64,000 bases of DNA from Macquaria australasica. Taxonomy: Eukaryota; Chordata; Actinopteri; Centrarchiformes; Percichthyidae. A program made the translations under genes and the position numbers. The notes below the pieces were generated by a model. That model saw only the letters and a list, made by a program, of their open reading frames with translations, searched no databases and was not told the origin of the DNA. The DNA lies in assembly GCA_005408345.1 (NCBI GenBank), contig SEMN01000147.1:806001-870000 (forward strand). Direction: 5' to 3'. Positions 33,561 to 44,888 of the stretch are shown here, piece after piece (position 1 is the stretch's first letter; every line of letters starts with the position of its first letter).

Positions 33561-33907
33561 ATCAGGAGGAGAGCTAGGTCGCCAAAAGACAACAACAAAA
33601 AAACATCAAAATTTTGTTGGTTAGCTTGTTTTTAAAGGAATACTCCACTGAAATCATGTCCTTTCAGTGTCAAATACTCAGAGGGTAGGCTTAAAATGTT
33701 GCTCTGAAATGTTTATAACTTCCTCCAGAGTGACAGCAAAAAACATGTCAAAATGTTCCTAGAAACCTTTCACTTCTCTGGTATTGATTCATGGGTTAAA
33801 TATGTTCCAAACAGTTGTTGCTGTTCCAAGACTTCACTGAATATGTTTCTTCTGACAAAGCTTTGGCAATATGAGGAGACAACGGCTTGCACAGAGAAGA
33901 GAAACAC
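33561..33907. other. Probable old repeat at 33637-33720; no gene
   Basis: AAAGGAATACTCCACTGAAAT is a familiar fish repeat start. Nothing else is supported. Confidence 0.3.
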
Positions 33908-34489
33908 TAGCTGCGTTTACATGGACCCTAATATTCCACTAATAATGAGAATAGTAGCCCAGTCAGAATTAAAATGCCTCATGTGACCACTTCAATCGGA
34001 AGAGACTGATCCGATCCGGCCTGGTTGAGAGGGGTGGTGTAAATAGAAAAATATTAGCGCCTAATAACCACGTAAATGCTTAATCCGATGGTTTCTCTCT
34101 GGTTGGAATAAATCTATTCTTTCTGCGCATGTTTGGGGGAACATCAGGTGACGTGAACGAGTTTCCGGGAGGGACAGAAACTAAACTGCTCTGTGGCTGA
34201 AACAACTTAAAAGATTTAAGGATTGTTGAACACCTCGATGGTCGAAAGGCTCGAAACAACGAGTTTGTCAAACAAGTAGCCGGAAAAAAAAACGCTTCTT
34301 CTTCTTCTGTTATATTTCCGCCAGATTAGACGCTTCACAGCAGGCTGAGTTATATTTTGAATAAATGCTTCGAGCATGTAAACTTATCGGATCACTTTAT
34401 TTAACGTCGATGTAAACAGTTAAGCTTGAATCTCTAATCAGAATGATTTCAGTCGAGTTGAGGAAATATTGTCCGTGTAACTGCAGCTA
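33908..34489 (+). mobile_element. TA-flanked TIR element (MITE), 578 bp
   Basis: Left end TA|GCTGCGTTTACATGGACC and right end GGAAATATTGTCCGTGTAACTGCAGC|TA give an inverted repeat of about 18 bp with TA at both borders, as in Tc1/mariner-type insertions. The internal sequence again approaches the ends (CATGTAAACTTATCGGATC near 34375; GATGTAAACAG near 34410), typical of fold-back MITEs. No transposase. Confidence 0.7.
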
Positions 34490-34850
34490 ATGATGACTTC
34501 TATTCTTGTTTCTGTCTAACAACCCAAAGAGTTCCTCCACTGTCTCTGGTGGTGAAGCAGGTTTCCACACTCTGACCTTGTTGGTGTTGCTTGTTTGGAG
34601 GTTCCCGCACGTTCAGTATTATTACACTTGATAAGAACTTATTTGATTGTTCCTGTTGTTTTTAAACTATGAAGCGAGGTGAGGACATCACAGCACAATG
34701 AGTTCATCACTGAGTAAACACAGCCGGTATCTTTTTAATCCAACCCGGCAAACCACTGACAAGGGAAACACGGCGGGAAGTGTTTTTCATTTTAGATAGT
34801 CATCTTCTCTCTACGTGAAGTGACCAAAGATTGTCACCCTCATTCTGCAG
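34490..34850. other. No gene seen
   Basis: Contains the pyrimidine-rich lead-in to the candidate exon that follows. Otherwise nothing. Confidence 0.35.
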
Positions 34851-34905
34851 CCGTCACCTGTCAGACACCTCCACCACGCCCTCCACACTGACATCGGCCC
34901 CCACG
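34851..34905 (+). other. Candidate coding exon, 55 nt, Ser/Thr/Pro-rich
   Basis: The interval is preceded by a strong acceptor (TGTCACCCTCATTCTGCAG) and followed by CACG|GTGAGC. One phase (one leading base, then 18 codons) is open and reads RHLSDTSTTPSTLTSAPT, a low-complexity Ser/Thr linker of the kind found in cassette exons. It would end in phase 0, matching the start phase of the candidate exon at 42343. One other phase is also open. I cannot name a protein. Chance splice-like pairs are expected at some rate in 64 kb. Confidence 0.3.
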
Positions 34906-36440
34906 GTGAGCCAGAGATGGGTGATGTCGTTACACGTGTGCACTTTCAAGAGCACGACACTTGCTGTCTGGGAGTTATTGTGTGTTCGTGTATTTCTTTC
35001 TTTTCTTTTTGGAGGAGTTTGTTTGTTGAGCGTCCCCCTGTCAAATCTTGCCCCCCCCCCCTGCCCGGAGGACGCTGGGGTGCTGGCATGTTGACAAGAG
35101 CAGCTGCCTCAGTCAACCCCGCGCGCTGATAAGAAGCAGCACATCTAAAAGGCTGAATAATGGCCTGCTGTCCTCACGCCTACAGATCACTCCCGTGCTG
35201 CAGGACGGCAGGGGACAGGCAATCAGCGCTCAATGTCCCGGTATCGGCAAGAAAGAAGAAAAAAATCAGAAAAAAGCGGTTCATGCAGTCAGGAGACAGG
35301 AGGATGATGTGTTTACACTGACATCTGCACAACTGGGATACACTTGTGCACATACAGCAGCATTCATATGGCTGTATTATAAGTATGATGAGATGAACTG
35401 CACATGTCCATGATAAAACCTGCACGTTTCATCTTGTTGCACTTGTTGCAACCCGATCCACCTCGAAGCATCCTTTTAGTGAACCCCTTATCTCTGTCCT
35501 TCAAATGTCTTGTAAACAGGATTTGATGGACTGAAGCTCTCTGGTCCAGAAAGCAGAAGTGTGGCGAGCGCTGATGAGCGCCGTCCCTCCTGCCCAGCCG
35601 AAGAAATTTCTCTCCGAAACTCTCTGCAGCAGCACACTGACTCACCTACTGTCTGTCTGCAAATTATCAGTGGGTGACAGTTTTATAATTCTGCAGGGAT
35701 GATGAGATTATGCCTCACAATCTAAGTTACCGCTTCTGTGAATATTACATTCCAATATGTTTGTATCACAAGTGTCACATTAAGTTACGTTATTTTCTGC
35801 TGCAGTGCTACAGTTTTCTGCAGTGCAAAGATTCTGGCTGCATTCACTCTGCAGGGCATCACACCCAGTTCTGCTTTTGTGGAAGATATAACGTTGAGGA
35901 TGGAACCATAAGTGACATTATGAGGAGATACAGCGACAAAAGACAGACCTTTTTTTAAACATTTCTCATTATGTCATGTGTCGGTGTTTAAACTGACTCA
36001 AGTTTTCCTCCCAAATACAATATACTTGGATAAACTGAGATAGAAAATGATAAAAATGTCAAAACACTTGTCTCTTTATAACATGTACTTGTTATGTGAG
36101 AGTTACAATGCACCACACTTTGTTTTTTTACACTGATTAGAAAACATCAGATGTGTATGGAAAGTCATAGGACCAAGGTCGTTATTTTTAATTCATTTAT
36201 TTATTTATACTCATAAAATTCACCGAAGATTTGTTTCCTCAACATAACTTAAACGTAACAATTTGGCATATGCTGAGATAGAAATATATAATAATAATTC
36301 TGGGAATTACGAGAAAACAAAACATATCAAAACTAAAAAAAAAAAATCTATAACCTTGTTAGTGGTCCTGTGAGGCTGTAATGCTCGTTAAACACCAAAA
36401 AACAACATTGTTGGATGAATGAAAAATGGAGACGGTGCCA
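34906..36440. other. No gene seen; C11 at 35051-35061
   Basis: Several frames of 80-120 codons (34831-35645) overlap on both strands without motifs. No repeat ends. Confidence 0.4.
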
Positions 36441-36965
36441 TTGAGAGAAAGGAAAGGTCAAGTTTTAAGGGTTTACCCTCTGGTGAGCATTTAAGTGTTT
36501 TAGAGATATGAATTTCAGTCTTCCTTTTTTTGTTTTAGAGGAAAGGTAACAACAACAAGAACAACAAAAAATGGTTCCAATTCTATTGTGAACATCTTTT
36601 ATAAATGTAAATGTGGCTCTATAGAGTTGATTCGATCGAGTTGTCACCTAAATCAAAATGGTTCATCCTTTGGGGAGTATGATTTTAGTCAGCAAATATC
36701 ATGACAATCCATCCTGTATATTTTGAGATATATACAAACTATAACAATTTGACCTGATGTTGGTGGTAAAGGAAAGGACATATTAGGAGGAGGGTTCATC
36801 CTCTGAGGAGCATCATTAGAACTGCAATTTTCATGCACATCTATTGTGATTACTATTAGTATTAAACAAGTGGGAACTGTGGCCCTCATGGTCGACTAGG
36901 GGAAAAGTCAGGGTATCTTCAAAATGATTACAATTCATCCTCTGGGGACCATGAATGTCTGCGTT
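36441..36965 (-). repeat. Modular repeat M, minus-strand copy with spaced modules
   Basis: TCATCC(T/C)TTGG/CTCTG-type words recur at 36663, 36797 and 36945, 134-148 bp apart, with a weaker one near 36475. This matches the spacing of plus-strand modules at 53.7-54.6 kb. Confidence 0.5.
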
Positions 36966-37863
36966 GCAAAATGGCATTTCAGTTACTATTTTAAATGTAT
37001 TGAAGTCTGAAATTATTATTCAGCAGTGCCATTTGGGTCAAGTAGAGGTCAAGGACACAGCTGCTACAGTAAACCACAGTACGTTTTATTTTAGAATCCC
37101 TTTAGTTCAGGTTGTGAAGGTCCTCGTGCTTCCCTGTACAGTACAAAGAGAAAACCAAAAGCTAAGAACAATAAGAACGGCTTCTCTCAGTTTGAGCCTT
37201 TGAGCACATTCAGAAATGGATTTCCTGGACTTTAACCCAGCCACTGTAACCGGTGCTTCACTGACTATTATGTGCCTTTTTTTGTGTGCAAGAAAAGTTA
37301 ATTAACTGAGCTGTAAAAGGCCCAGATAGTTTAGACTAGCTGGGTGAACCTTTGTCGGACTGACAGAAACAAGTGTATTGTTTGATTAACTCCTTCCTTG
37401 TAATTCTGGCTGGATACAAGTGAGACTTTTTCTGAATATTAATTGCAGGTATAGCATTACCACTTCGCAGCGTTGTTACTCATAAAAATGAGTTGTTGAA
37501 AACGTCCTGAACCATTTTGTAGCCAAGCTCACTTTTTTTTGCCCTTCCAAAGAAAAATATCTACTGACTAGATTGCCTTAAAATTTGGTAAGGCTATTCA
37601 TAGTGAGCAGATGGTGATTTCTAATGGTTCTGGTTACATGTTGTGTACACTAATTCAGGTCATAGTTTACCAATGACAGATACTTTCATCCCTTACATGG
37701 TGTCTTGTAGCTAATAGCTGGGTGTGAGGATGGTCTGCAGAGAAAGTACCCCTTACACAGTTTTTGGACATTTAATGAGCTTTTTTTCTCTCATGCCACC
37801 GTCAGGCCAACATCTCCAGTGTACATCATGTTATTCACAAGGGGAGGTGCACACAGTAACGAT
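36966..37863. other. No gene seen; weak repeat M traces near 37795
   Basis: CTCATGCCACCGTCAGGCCAAC near 37791 resembles repeat M. The rest is unrecognised. Confidence 0.35.
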
Positions 37864-38170
37864 TTAAAGCTGGGGTAGGCAGAATCTGCGCAACCTAGGC
37901 AAAACCTTCCGCCTCTCTCTCTGCTGCCTTGTATCACTCCGCTAAGCCCCTCCCACCAAACCCACAACTTCGACCGGCAGCAGAAGGAGACCGCTGTCCC
38001 TCCCGCCGTGCCTTGTCTTCTCAAAGATGCCTGAAGCCTGAAAACAGAGGCAGGAGGGGGGGCTGAAATGGAGGTCTGCTCTCAGACCACTTGAATTACA
38101 ATATGCTGCACAGTTAATATGGCATTTTTGCCCAGTGACACCAAAAGAAAACTGCCTACCAAACCTTTAA
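37864..38170 (+). mobile_element. TTAA-flanked TIR element (piggyBac-like MITE), 307 bp
   Basis: The element reads TTAAAGCTGGGGTAGGCAG at the left and CTGCCTACCAAACCTTTAA at the right, a 19-bp inverted repeat with three mismatches, bordered by TTAA on both sides. TTAA target sites mark piggyBac-type transposition. The interior is GC-rich and non-coding. Confidence 0.7.
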
Positions 38171-38460
38171 GTAAGCAAGTCATTTATTAAAGACAACTCA
38201 ACATCAGCAAACTATGGTGCATGAAGTCAGCAGTCAGTGGTGAAGTGTGGGTGTAAACCTACCTGTAACAGGAACAAAGAATAAACAAAACACAATCAAA
38301 CCAAACCAAGAGAGAGGGAGCCATCTTGGAACCACCCAGCTTATACAGGCCAATACCTTAATGAGGTGGGAGGGGCAATGAGGGAGAACCTGAAAGCAGG
38401 AAGCAGAGGCAGGCAAAAACAGATGCTGTTATACAGCACAGGGCCATCACAGTCAGAAAT
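38171..38460 (-). repeat. Possible degenerate LTR-like repeat
   Basis: TCATTTATTAAAGACAACTC (a reversed AATAAA-like site), GAGAGAGGGAGCC and GCTTATACAGGCC (a reversed TATA-like site) occur in the same order as in the LTR-like unit at 58627-59072. The ends are not definable. Confidence 0.25.
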
Positions 38461-38479
38461 ATGAAAATCAAACGCTTAG

Positions 38480-38620
38480 AATGAAATTTACTGAGCACAT
38501 TCATGTTAGCCAGAGGATGAACCCTCTCCATTTTAGACACTAGATTAGCTTTTCTCTTGTGCCACCTTCTGGCCAAAATGTCAACTTTGTACACAAAATA
38601 TGTAAAAACGGCAAATTGCA
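38480..38620 (+). repeat. Modular repeat M fragment
   Basis: CATTCATGTTAGCCAGAGGATGA at 38498-38520 is followed by a TTCTCTTGTGCCACC module. Non-coding. Confidence 0.55.
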
Positions 38621-39589
38621 AAGATATTTACTGAGCATACTCAAGCTAAAGAGAAGTGTAACCCTTTCGATTTTTAGATTCAGAGTTTAGTCTTATTTGT
38701 CCATTTGTAACTCACAACTGACTGCCTTACTCATTAGAAGTTGTATTTGAATGGAAATTTCAAAATTATGGAGCAAAGTGAAAAAGTTGAACTCGATATG
38801 CAGGATATTAGTTTTTTATTTTGGATAGGTCCGTGTGTGTGCTTCTTCCAGCTGAAGTTGTGGCTGTTGTGCTTTTGCGTAACATTTATGAATCCAATGT
38901 TGGTGCTGAAATGTGGAGACGTCTGATGTTCATACATTGTCCTGTGTGTAGATGAAGCCTATATAACCTGCGCAGCTATATTTCTCATCAAGGAGTGGCG
39001 TTGCAGTTCCCTCTTATTTGGCGTCAGATTTGTTTAGGTGGTTTAAGCGCGTGAAATCCTGAAAGTAGCTGTCTCACACCAAAGTAGTAAGACTCTTTCC
39101 GTTCATTACATTTGTATAATAAACTTTGCAGACCCTAGAAGCTAGAAAGGCTTTAGACCTTAATCCCCTGCTCAGCAGAAAGCAACTGTGTTTCCATTTC
39201 CCATCGGAATCGAAACAACACGATTTGTTGGTCTCCAGTGGTTGCTGCTCTCTTGAAGTGGTGGTCAGTTCACAATAAGTGGCATGTTGTCGCATCTCCA
39301 GTGTTTGTGTCTGCACACAGTAAAAATAAATATTAATCAGTGGCTTCAAATCTGCTTATCTTAAAGGCAAGGTCAATATGGCGCCGTTATTAAAAGGTTA
39401 GAAGAAGAAAAGAGTTGAGTGATGGAGTGAAGCCGATTCCTGGTGCGAGGCTCTTGTGGAAACAGTTGCGATAGTCGTGACAAAATTTCTGCTCATTACA
39501 GAGAGCCTTTTGCTCTCCAACATGAGGCAAACACCCCCACCTTCCCACTTTGCTGTGATGCATTTCCAATGCTATCAATGAAGTGTCAC
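38621..39589. other. No gene seen
   Basis: Short frames at 38734-38937 mirror each other on both strands. No repeat ends. Confidence 0.4.
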
Positions 39590-40200
39590 TAAGTATCAGT
39601 CAGGTGCAGAAGACACGATCAAACATTCGCTACGAAATGATTTGGCCCCTCTGATGATATATAGCCAGCCGCCACAGTGGTTGTTTATTCCTTATGCATA
39701 ATTCATTTGAAATGTATGACCCATAATGCATTCTCTATCCCTTAATGAGACAATGCTCATTATTTCCCCCTCTGCTTATCACGCAGCCTCACAACAAAAC
39801 AAAATCAATCTGCGTCACTGGCTCCTGTTTAGGTCAGGAAAAAAAGGGCCAAATATTGCTGAGCTCCGTGTCTCCCGGCTGTGTTTAAAACTCAGACGCT
39901 CCCTTCTGTTCGCAGCAGAAAGAGAAACCAAGTGATCAATCTGATTTTTAAACAAAGCCAGCCTGTTTGGTGAGTATACTGGGACACCGATCTCCTCCAA
40001 AGGCTGGAACGAGGAGTCAGATCAATAGCAGATACTAAGAGGCTGCAGCGGCCAAGACAAATGTTTCTTCTGGACTATAGTCTCATGCACCATTAAATAA
40101 TGGAGCATAAATAGCTGGGCTTATGTTTCATCTTCTGAAAACAAAACAAAAAAGGAGAATGTTCTTTTGAAATTTCAGCCCAGCCATCACATCAAAGTTC
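39590..40200. promoter_or_regulatory. Possible conserved non-coding element with a POU-like site
   Basis: Repeat-free DNA includes CCTTATGCATAATTCATTTG near 39691, which matches POU (BRN2-type ATGCATAATTCAT) recognition, plus TAATGCATTC and CTCATTATTTCC. A pyrimidine tract and strong acceptor follow at 39900. The regulatory role is inferred from motif density and absence of TE features. Confidence 0.35.
39916..39969 (+). other. Candidate coding exon, 54 nt
   Basis: Acceptor GCTCCCTTCTGTTCGCAG is excellent and the donor TTG|GTGAGTATAC is good. In the phase with one leading base it reads RKRNQVINLIFKQSQPV with no stop; the other two phases are closed. The length is a multiple of three, so it could be skipped without a frame change. 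Its phase does not fit the candidate exons at 34851 or 42343. Confidence 0.2.
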
Positions 40201-41104
40201 TGCTGTTACTGGAGAGTAGGTTGCGTCTGTATTTGGAGGGAGAACACAGCTCATTATGTGAGAGCAAGCGACAGACGAGACCATTTTTATTGGGCAACAC
40301 AATTTTCTTCAAGGGATTTATTTTGCCCCAAATATCATATGCTAGCAATTGTGTTTACTGCATGTAAACACAGGCTGCTAGCTGGTCCTGTAGCACATTC
40401 TGCCCCTGGCGATGCTAAATCTGTTCACAGCAGAACGTACAGAATCAATAGACAATCAGGTTATCCAGTTGTTTTCCCTCACTTTGGTAATTACTACCTT
40501 TAATGCCTTGCAGGGCTCTGACATAGGAGCTTTTGTAATCCTCTATATGTCTCTGTAGCCTCGAAATAAAACACTAACACACAGTGATGTTTGTTTCAAC
40601 TTTATATCTTTTCTTTTGAGCCTTAACTAAAATCTGACAAGAAGATTGGAGCCCGAGTTCCCCCCTGTGTCTTCGTCAGGATCCCCACCTAACAAAAGTT
40701 ATCTACCACTTTAAAGACACACCTGCAGATTTAGTAATAGTGCCCCCCATTTCAAACTGTGATGAGTTTTAAAAACAGCAGCGGTGAGTCGGGAGGAAAT
40801 CTGGGGATTTGTGTGCACCATTAAGCGCTATAACAAAACCAGGGAGTGTATCTTTGACGTTCTGTGTGTAATCTCGCACTATCCTGAAAGTAGGAAAATG
40901 AAAACTTAAAAAGCTGGGATGGTTTGTTAATTTTAATGACATGCGTCTCAACCTGCCCGTCAGGTGGAGAGTAGTGGGGGGAATAGAAAGACTTCTACTG
41001 GTATTCTTTCTGGATTAATTCAAATTAATTACACGTAAATCAATCACTCAGTAATATCTAATAAGGCTGGTGATGTTGGTTGGCAGGTGGGTCAGTCTGA
41101 CAGT
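40201..41104. other. No gene seen
   Basis: Nothing recognised. Overlapping frames at 40167-40503 are not supported. Confidence 0.4.
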
Positions 41105-41250
41105 CTGCTTTGGAAATTCATGGCCCCCAAAGGATGATTCCTAATGATTTCGGTACCCCCCTGACCTTTGGACTAGTTCCACTATCAGGTCAAAGTGACA
41201 CTGATCAACACTTTGATCCATAATGAGACCTCTAGGATTCTGAATCTGAT
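41105..41250 (+). repeat. Modular repeat M fragment
   Basis: CCCCCAAAGGATGATTCCTAA followed by TCGGTACCCCCCTGACCTTTGG and ACTATCAGGTCAAAGTGACA is one diverged module. Confidence 0.5.
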
Positions 41251-41459
41251 CAAACATACAGGTTGTAGAGTATGTCGTTAAGACGCTGCCATTATAATTG
41301 CAAGCAGAGACGAACCAACCTAAAATAAATGTTTAGTCTGTAACGTCACCTGACTTCCTCCTTTGCTTCTGTCATAACTCCTGCAGCCACTAGAGGGCGC
41401 TGTCACTTGAACGTAAACATTTGTTATTTTGCGGCACTTTCTGTAATGAGTGAATCTGT

Positions 41460-41660
41460 CATTTTTCTTGTTAGGACAGTCTCTTTTGGCTAACCCTTGA
41501 CCTTTCCTCTAGCGCCACCATGTTGACAAAATCTCCACTTGTATGCATGAACTACCATAATCAACTGAGCACACAACCATAAAAATTTTACATTTACATT
41601 TATACAGGTTCTCCAGAGGATGAACCATTTCCATTTACCCCTTCACCACCTTCAGAATGT
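41460..41660 (+). repeat. Modular repeat M fragment
   Basis: CTTTCCTCTAGCGCCACCATG near 41502 is followed by CCAGAGGATGAACC at 41613 and a second CACC-type module. Confidence 0.55.
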
Positions 41661-42342
41661 CAATTTTAAACATGATCTAATTTAATTTGATTTTATTAAC
41701 CTCATCATTGCCACAAGCAACATTTTTAACCACATAACATCTGTCCGCTTTAGAGGGAAGCACATACAAGAATTTAGAGCTGAAACCATCAGTCAATTAA
41801 TCAATTAGTTGATGGACATATTTTACCAAACATCCTCTGGCTCCAGTTTTACACTGTTGGTTGGACAATTTGAGGACATCACCTTGGGCTCTGGGGAACT
41901 GTGATGGGCATTTTTCACAAGTTTGAAGACGATCAATGAATTGAGAAAATAATTAAGATTAATGGGTAATGAAAATGATAATTAGTTGCAGACCTAAAGG
42001 AATTCAGATCTTTTAATTTATAAGTTCAATAAACATTATAAATTTGGTTTGCTAAAGATAAATAAGCGTACCATCAGTAAACATGAAGTTTTGCACACAG
42101 TCCCTCATCTAACAGACGCACGATGTTAAGATGATGTTATTGACACTCCGCTCATGTTGGACACACTGACCCGACACTAAAACCCTAAAAAACTGTGGTG
42201 GAATCTCAGAGTGCACTTCCAGTAACATATGTGCCCCTGTTCACAGAGTCCCCCCTGTGTGAACCCTCTCTCTGTGGGCTGTGACATCTGCCATGCCCCC
42301 GGCCTCGTTGGTTGGGGGGGGGGTTGATCATTTCCCTAACAG
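41661..42342. other. No gene seen; G10 run at 42314-42323
   Basis: The right end supplies a branch-point-like TTGATCA and pyrimidine tract for the candidate exon. Otherwise nothing is recognised. Confidence 0.35.
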
Positions 42343-42429
42343 GATGTCCTCCTACAAAGTCAAGTCACACTTCAGTTTCCAATTCCCTTCGTCGTAAACA
42401 AGTATATGTGTGAGACCAGCTCCGGCAAG
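42343..42429 (+). other. Candidate coding exon, 87 nt, 29 codons
   Basis: The left border is TTGATCATTTCCCTAACAG|G, a good acceptor with a stop (TAA) just outside. The right border is GGCAAG|GTGAGT, a full-consensus donor. Inside, one phase is open throughout (phase 0 at both ends), starting DVLLQSQVTLQFPIP and ending KYMCETSSGK. No domain is recognisable at this length. The frame also stays open for about 26 codons past the donor, so part of the openness may be chance. The downstream DNA (ATGCAAATG, GTTAATTGAAAG) looks like conserved non-coding sequence. Confidence 0.3.
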
Positions 42430-43129
42430 GTGAGTGCCGCGATGCAAATGTGGAGTGATGGCGAGGGCACGGGAATGTTAATTGAAAGTCAGACTGTTTC
42501 CGGGCTTTGATTTTCAGACTAGAAGGGAACCGTCTTATTTCTACTTAACCCCACCGCCGTAACTGAGCCTAACCTCAGTCTTTATCAGGATGCACACTCT
42601 TTCAGGTGACCAACTTCCTTCTGCTGAGACTCTAATAACTCTATCAGCACTATTTGGCCTCACAGGTGACTGCCAAGAATGGAGCCTGTGTTATGTGTTG
42701 TAATGGACAGACAGGACACAGTCTTTCATTGTTTGATGTTTAAAACCATCTTTACGTCTCGATTGCCAAGTGAGATCGAGATAAATTCAAAATATGACAA
42801 ATGATTTTAATTAAGTGGCTGCATTAGCCTTCAGAGAGACTGCAAAAACTCTATTAATCAAGTTATTTTAGCCTGTAATTACATCCTTTAAAGTATTTTC
42901 ATGTGGTCAGTAGATGATTTACATCTTTTTCCAATAAAAATCAACTTGCTTCAAAAATCAACCAGCCTGTAAACTGACGATAATGGCTGATAACGCTGCG
43001 GTGGTGGGTGTTTTCCTGCGACTGTTTTAATGGGACCTGTGACCGTCAACAGGCAGACAAACCTCTCCTCCATTATCTGGACAGTCCCTAAAACATTATA
43101 CAGATATCATATGAGAAATATATCATAGT
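42430..43129. other. Possible conserved non-coding block
   Basis: Octamer-like GATGCAAATG at 42441, TTAATTGAAAG at 42479 and CTGCATTAGCCTTCAG at 42819 occur in repeat-free DNA. Inference only. Confidence 0.3.
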
Positions 43130-43656
43130 CTGTTTTTGAAACCGCCTGCTACATACTACAGACGAATGCAGTATGCAGTATGTAGTACAGTACGCAGTAT
43201 GAAACTGTAGTAGTATCAGCCGGTTTCCGGTTTTGAAAAGCGGAAGTAAACAATAGTACAGCTAACGGCAAACCACCACAACAGCATCCTCTTAAGCTCT
43301 GAAAACAAGACGTAATGACTGCAGCCTCGTCACAGTTTCTGCTGTCACATGATTAAATTAGAGGTGGTTCTTCCATTTATATTCCTCCCCGTCAACCACT
43401 GACGCCATAGTGTTGCTGTCCGTCATTTCAACAATGGTGACCGTGTAAATAAAGTTGAAAAGAAAACAACAACAAAAAAACCCAACAGTGACCGTTCCAC
43501 TGCTTTGCATTGTGGGATACAGTAGTTGAGGTAGACTGGTCCGATGCATACTGGAGAGTTTTTCCGAATCAGTACGACATCCGGGTATTTCTTACATGCT
43601 ACATTTTGCACCAAATCAGTACGTACTGATAGTAAAGTAGGCGGTTTCCAAAACAG
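43130..43656 (+). mobile_element. Non-autonomous TIR element family C
   Basis: Left end CTGTTTTTGAAACCGCC and right end GGCGGTTTCCAAAACAG pair with one mismatch. Subterminal TACTACAG/AGTATG and CAGTACGTACTGATAGT words are also partly complementary. The interior is non-coding. The right half resembles 840-1015. Flanks show no clear duplication. Confidence 0.75.
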
Positions 43657-43904
43657 CCTTACACTCACTGATGTTCAGTATATTACTATGTGACATGATA
43701 AATTAAAAGTGATACAAAGTGGGATAAAAACACAAAACATACAACGATGACAACAGAGAAATATCACAAGTTACTTCAGGTATATTTTAAAAATTGTACC
43801 GATTTTAGAAATTACATACAAGAAGTATCAGAGTGCTCCACGAGTACACGTTCAGTGCAGCAGAACCAGAGATATCCTCTTTTTTATTCCACACAGTCTT
43901 CGTC

Positions 43905-43960
43905 CTTGTCCTCGCCACCAGGGGGCGATCGATGGGCCATCTTTAAATTCAGTCTATGAT
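43905..43960 (+). mobile_element. Right-end fragment of TIR family B
   Basis: CTCGCCACCAGGGGGCGATC followed by GGCCATCTTTAAATTCAGTC and TATGATC matches the right end of 16838-17304. The rest of the element is missing. Confidence 0.55.
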
Positions 43961-44888
43961 CAAAAGCAATTACAAATTTCACATTCATCCTTGTTATTTT
44001 GATGCACACAGAATTAGAATTGGTTAAATAAGCCAATGAATGAAGTTAATAAAACATTTTCATGTTTCTTCTCAGATTTCTGCCAACAGCTGCAGATAAT
44101 TATTTGTCTGATTCCTGTTGGGTTGAAATGCTTTTTTTCCTCCTCCCAAAAGTACGATTTAAGACTCATTAATAAACAGAAATGATATTAAATGAATTTT
44201 GCTGTGAACAAAGTGGACACCCTGTCTCTTCCTAAAATTAAACATCTGACAAAAGCAGCCATCAAGAAATAATCAATCATGTCTGTCTGCCAGCGTCCCT
44301 CCTTCCTGCAATCCGCAGCCTCGAGCGGGTGCCGCTCTCTCCTCTGGGGGTATTTCTTGGATTCAGCGTCTGATAGGCTGTGGGGCTGTAATGACTGTCC
44401 CCAGGTGTTTCATGTAGATCTGTCTCGTACAGTGCTCCTCTGGCGGTGCTCGTCGTGCATGCGGCTCTTTGATTGAGGCCTCACATTCTGCCGGGGATGA
44501 TTATGTCTGAGGCAGGAAGGGACAGCTGCCAACTGACAGAGCTTTCAGCCACAGAAAGAAAATGACAAAGCTTCTTTTCTACCTGTACATATTTATATGC
44601 GTACGCCATTCCTGCCCATGTGTTCACTAACATATATCTGCTCTTACAGACGAAAGCCTTATCATTTCGGGGAAGTCATTTTATTCACCTCATTTGATAA
44701 AATCATCACAACATATCAATATGTAGCAGGTAGAGCTGTTGATTAGTTCCAGTGACTCACAGATTAACTCACCAGGATACTCTTACTGAGATTTCTGGCT
44801 TTAAAAAGGAGAACCATCGCCTAGAAGGACAAAAAAAAAAAAAAAGATAAGAACAGTTTGTAGTGCTAAAATTCAGAAATACTCACAT
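43961..44888. other. No gene seen; A15 at 44831-44845
   Basis: Segment 44270-44560 is repeat-free and GC-richer but has no supported frame. Confidence 0.4.
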
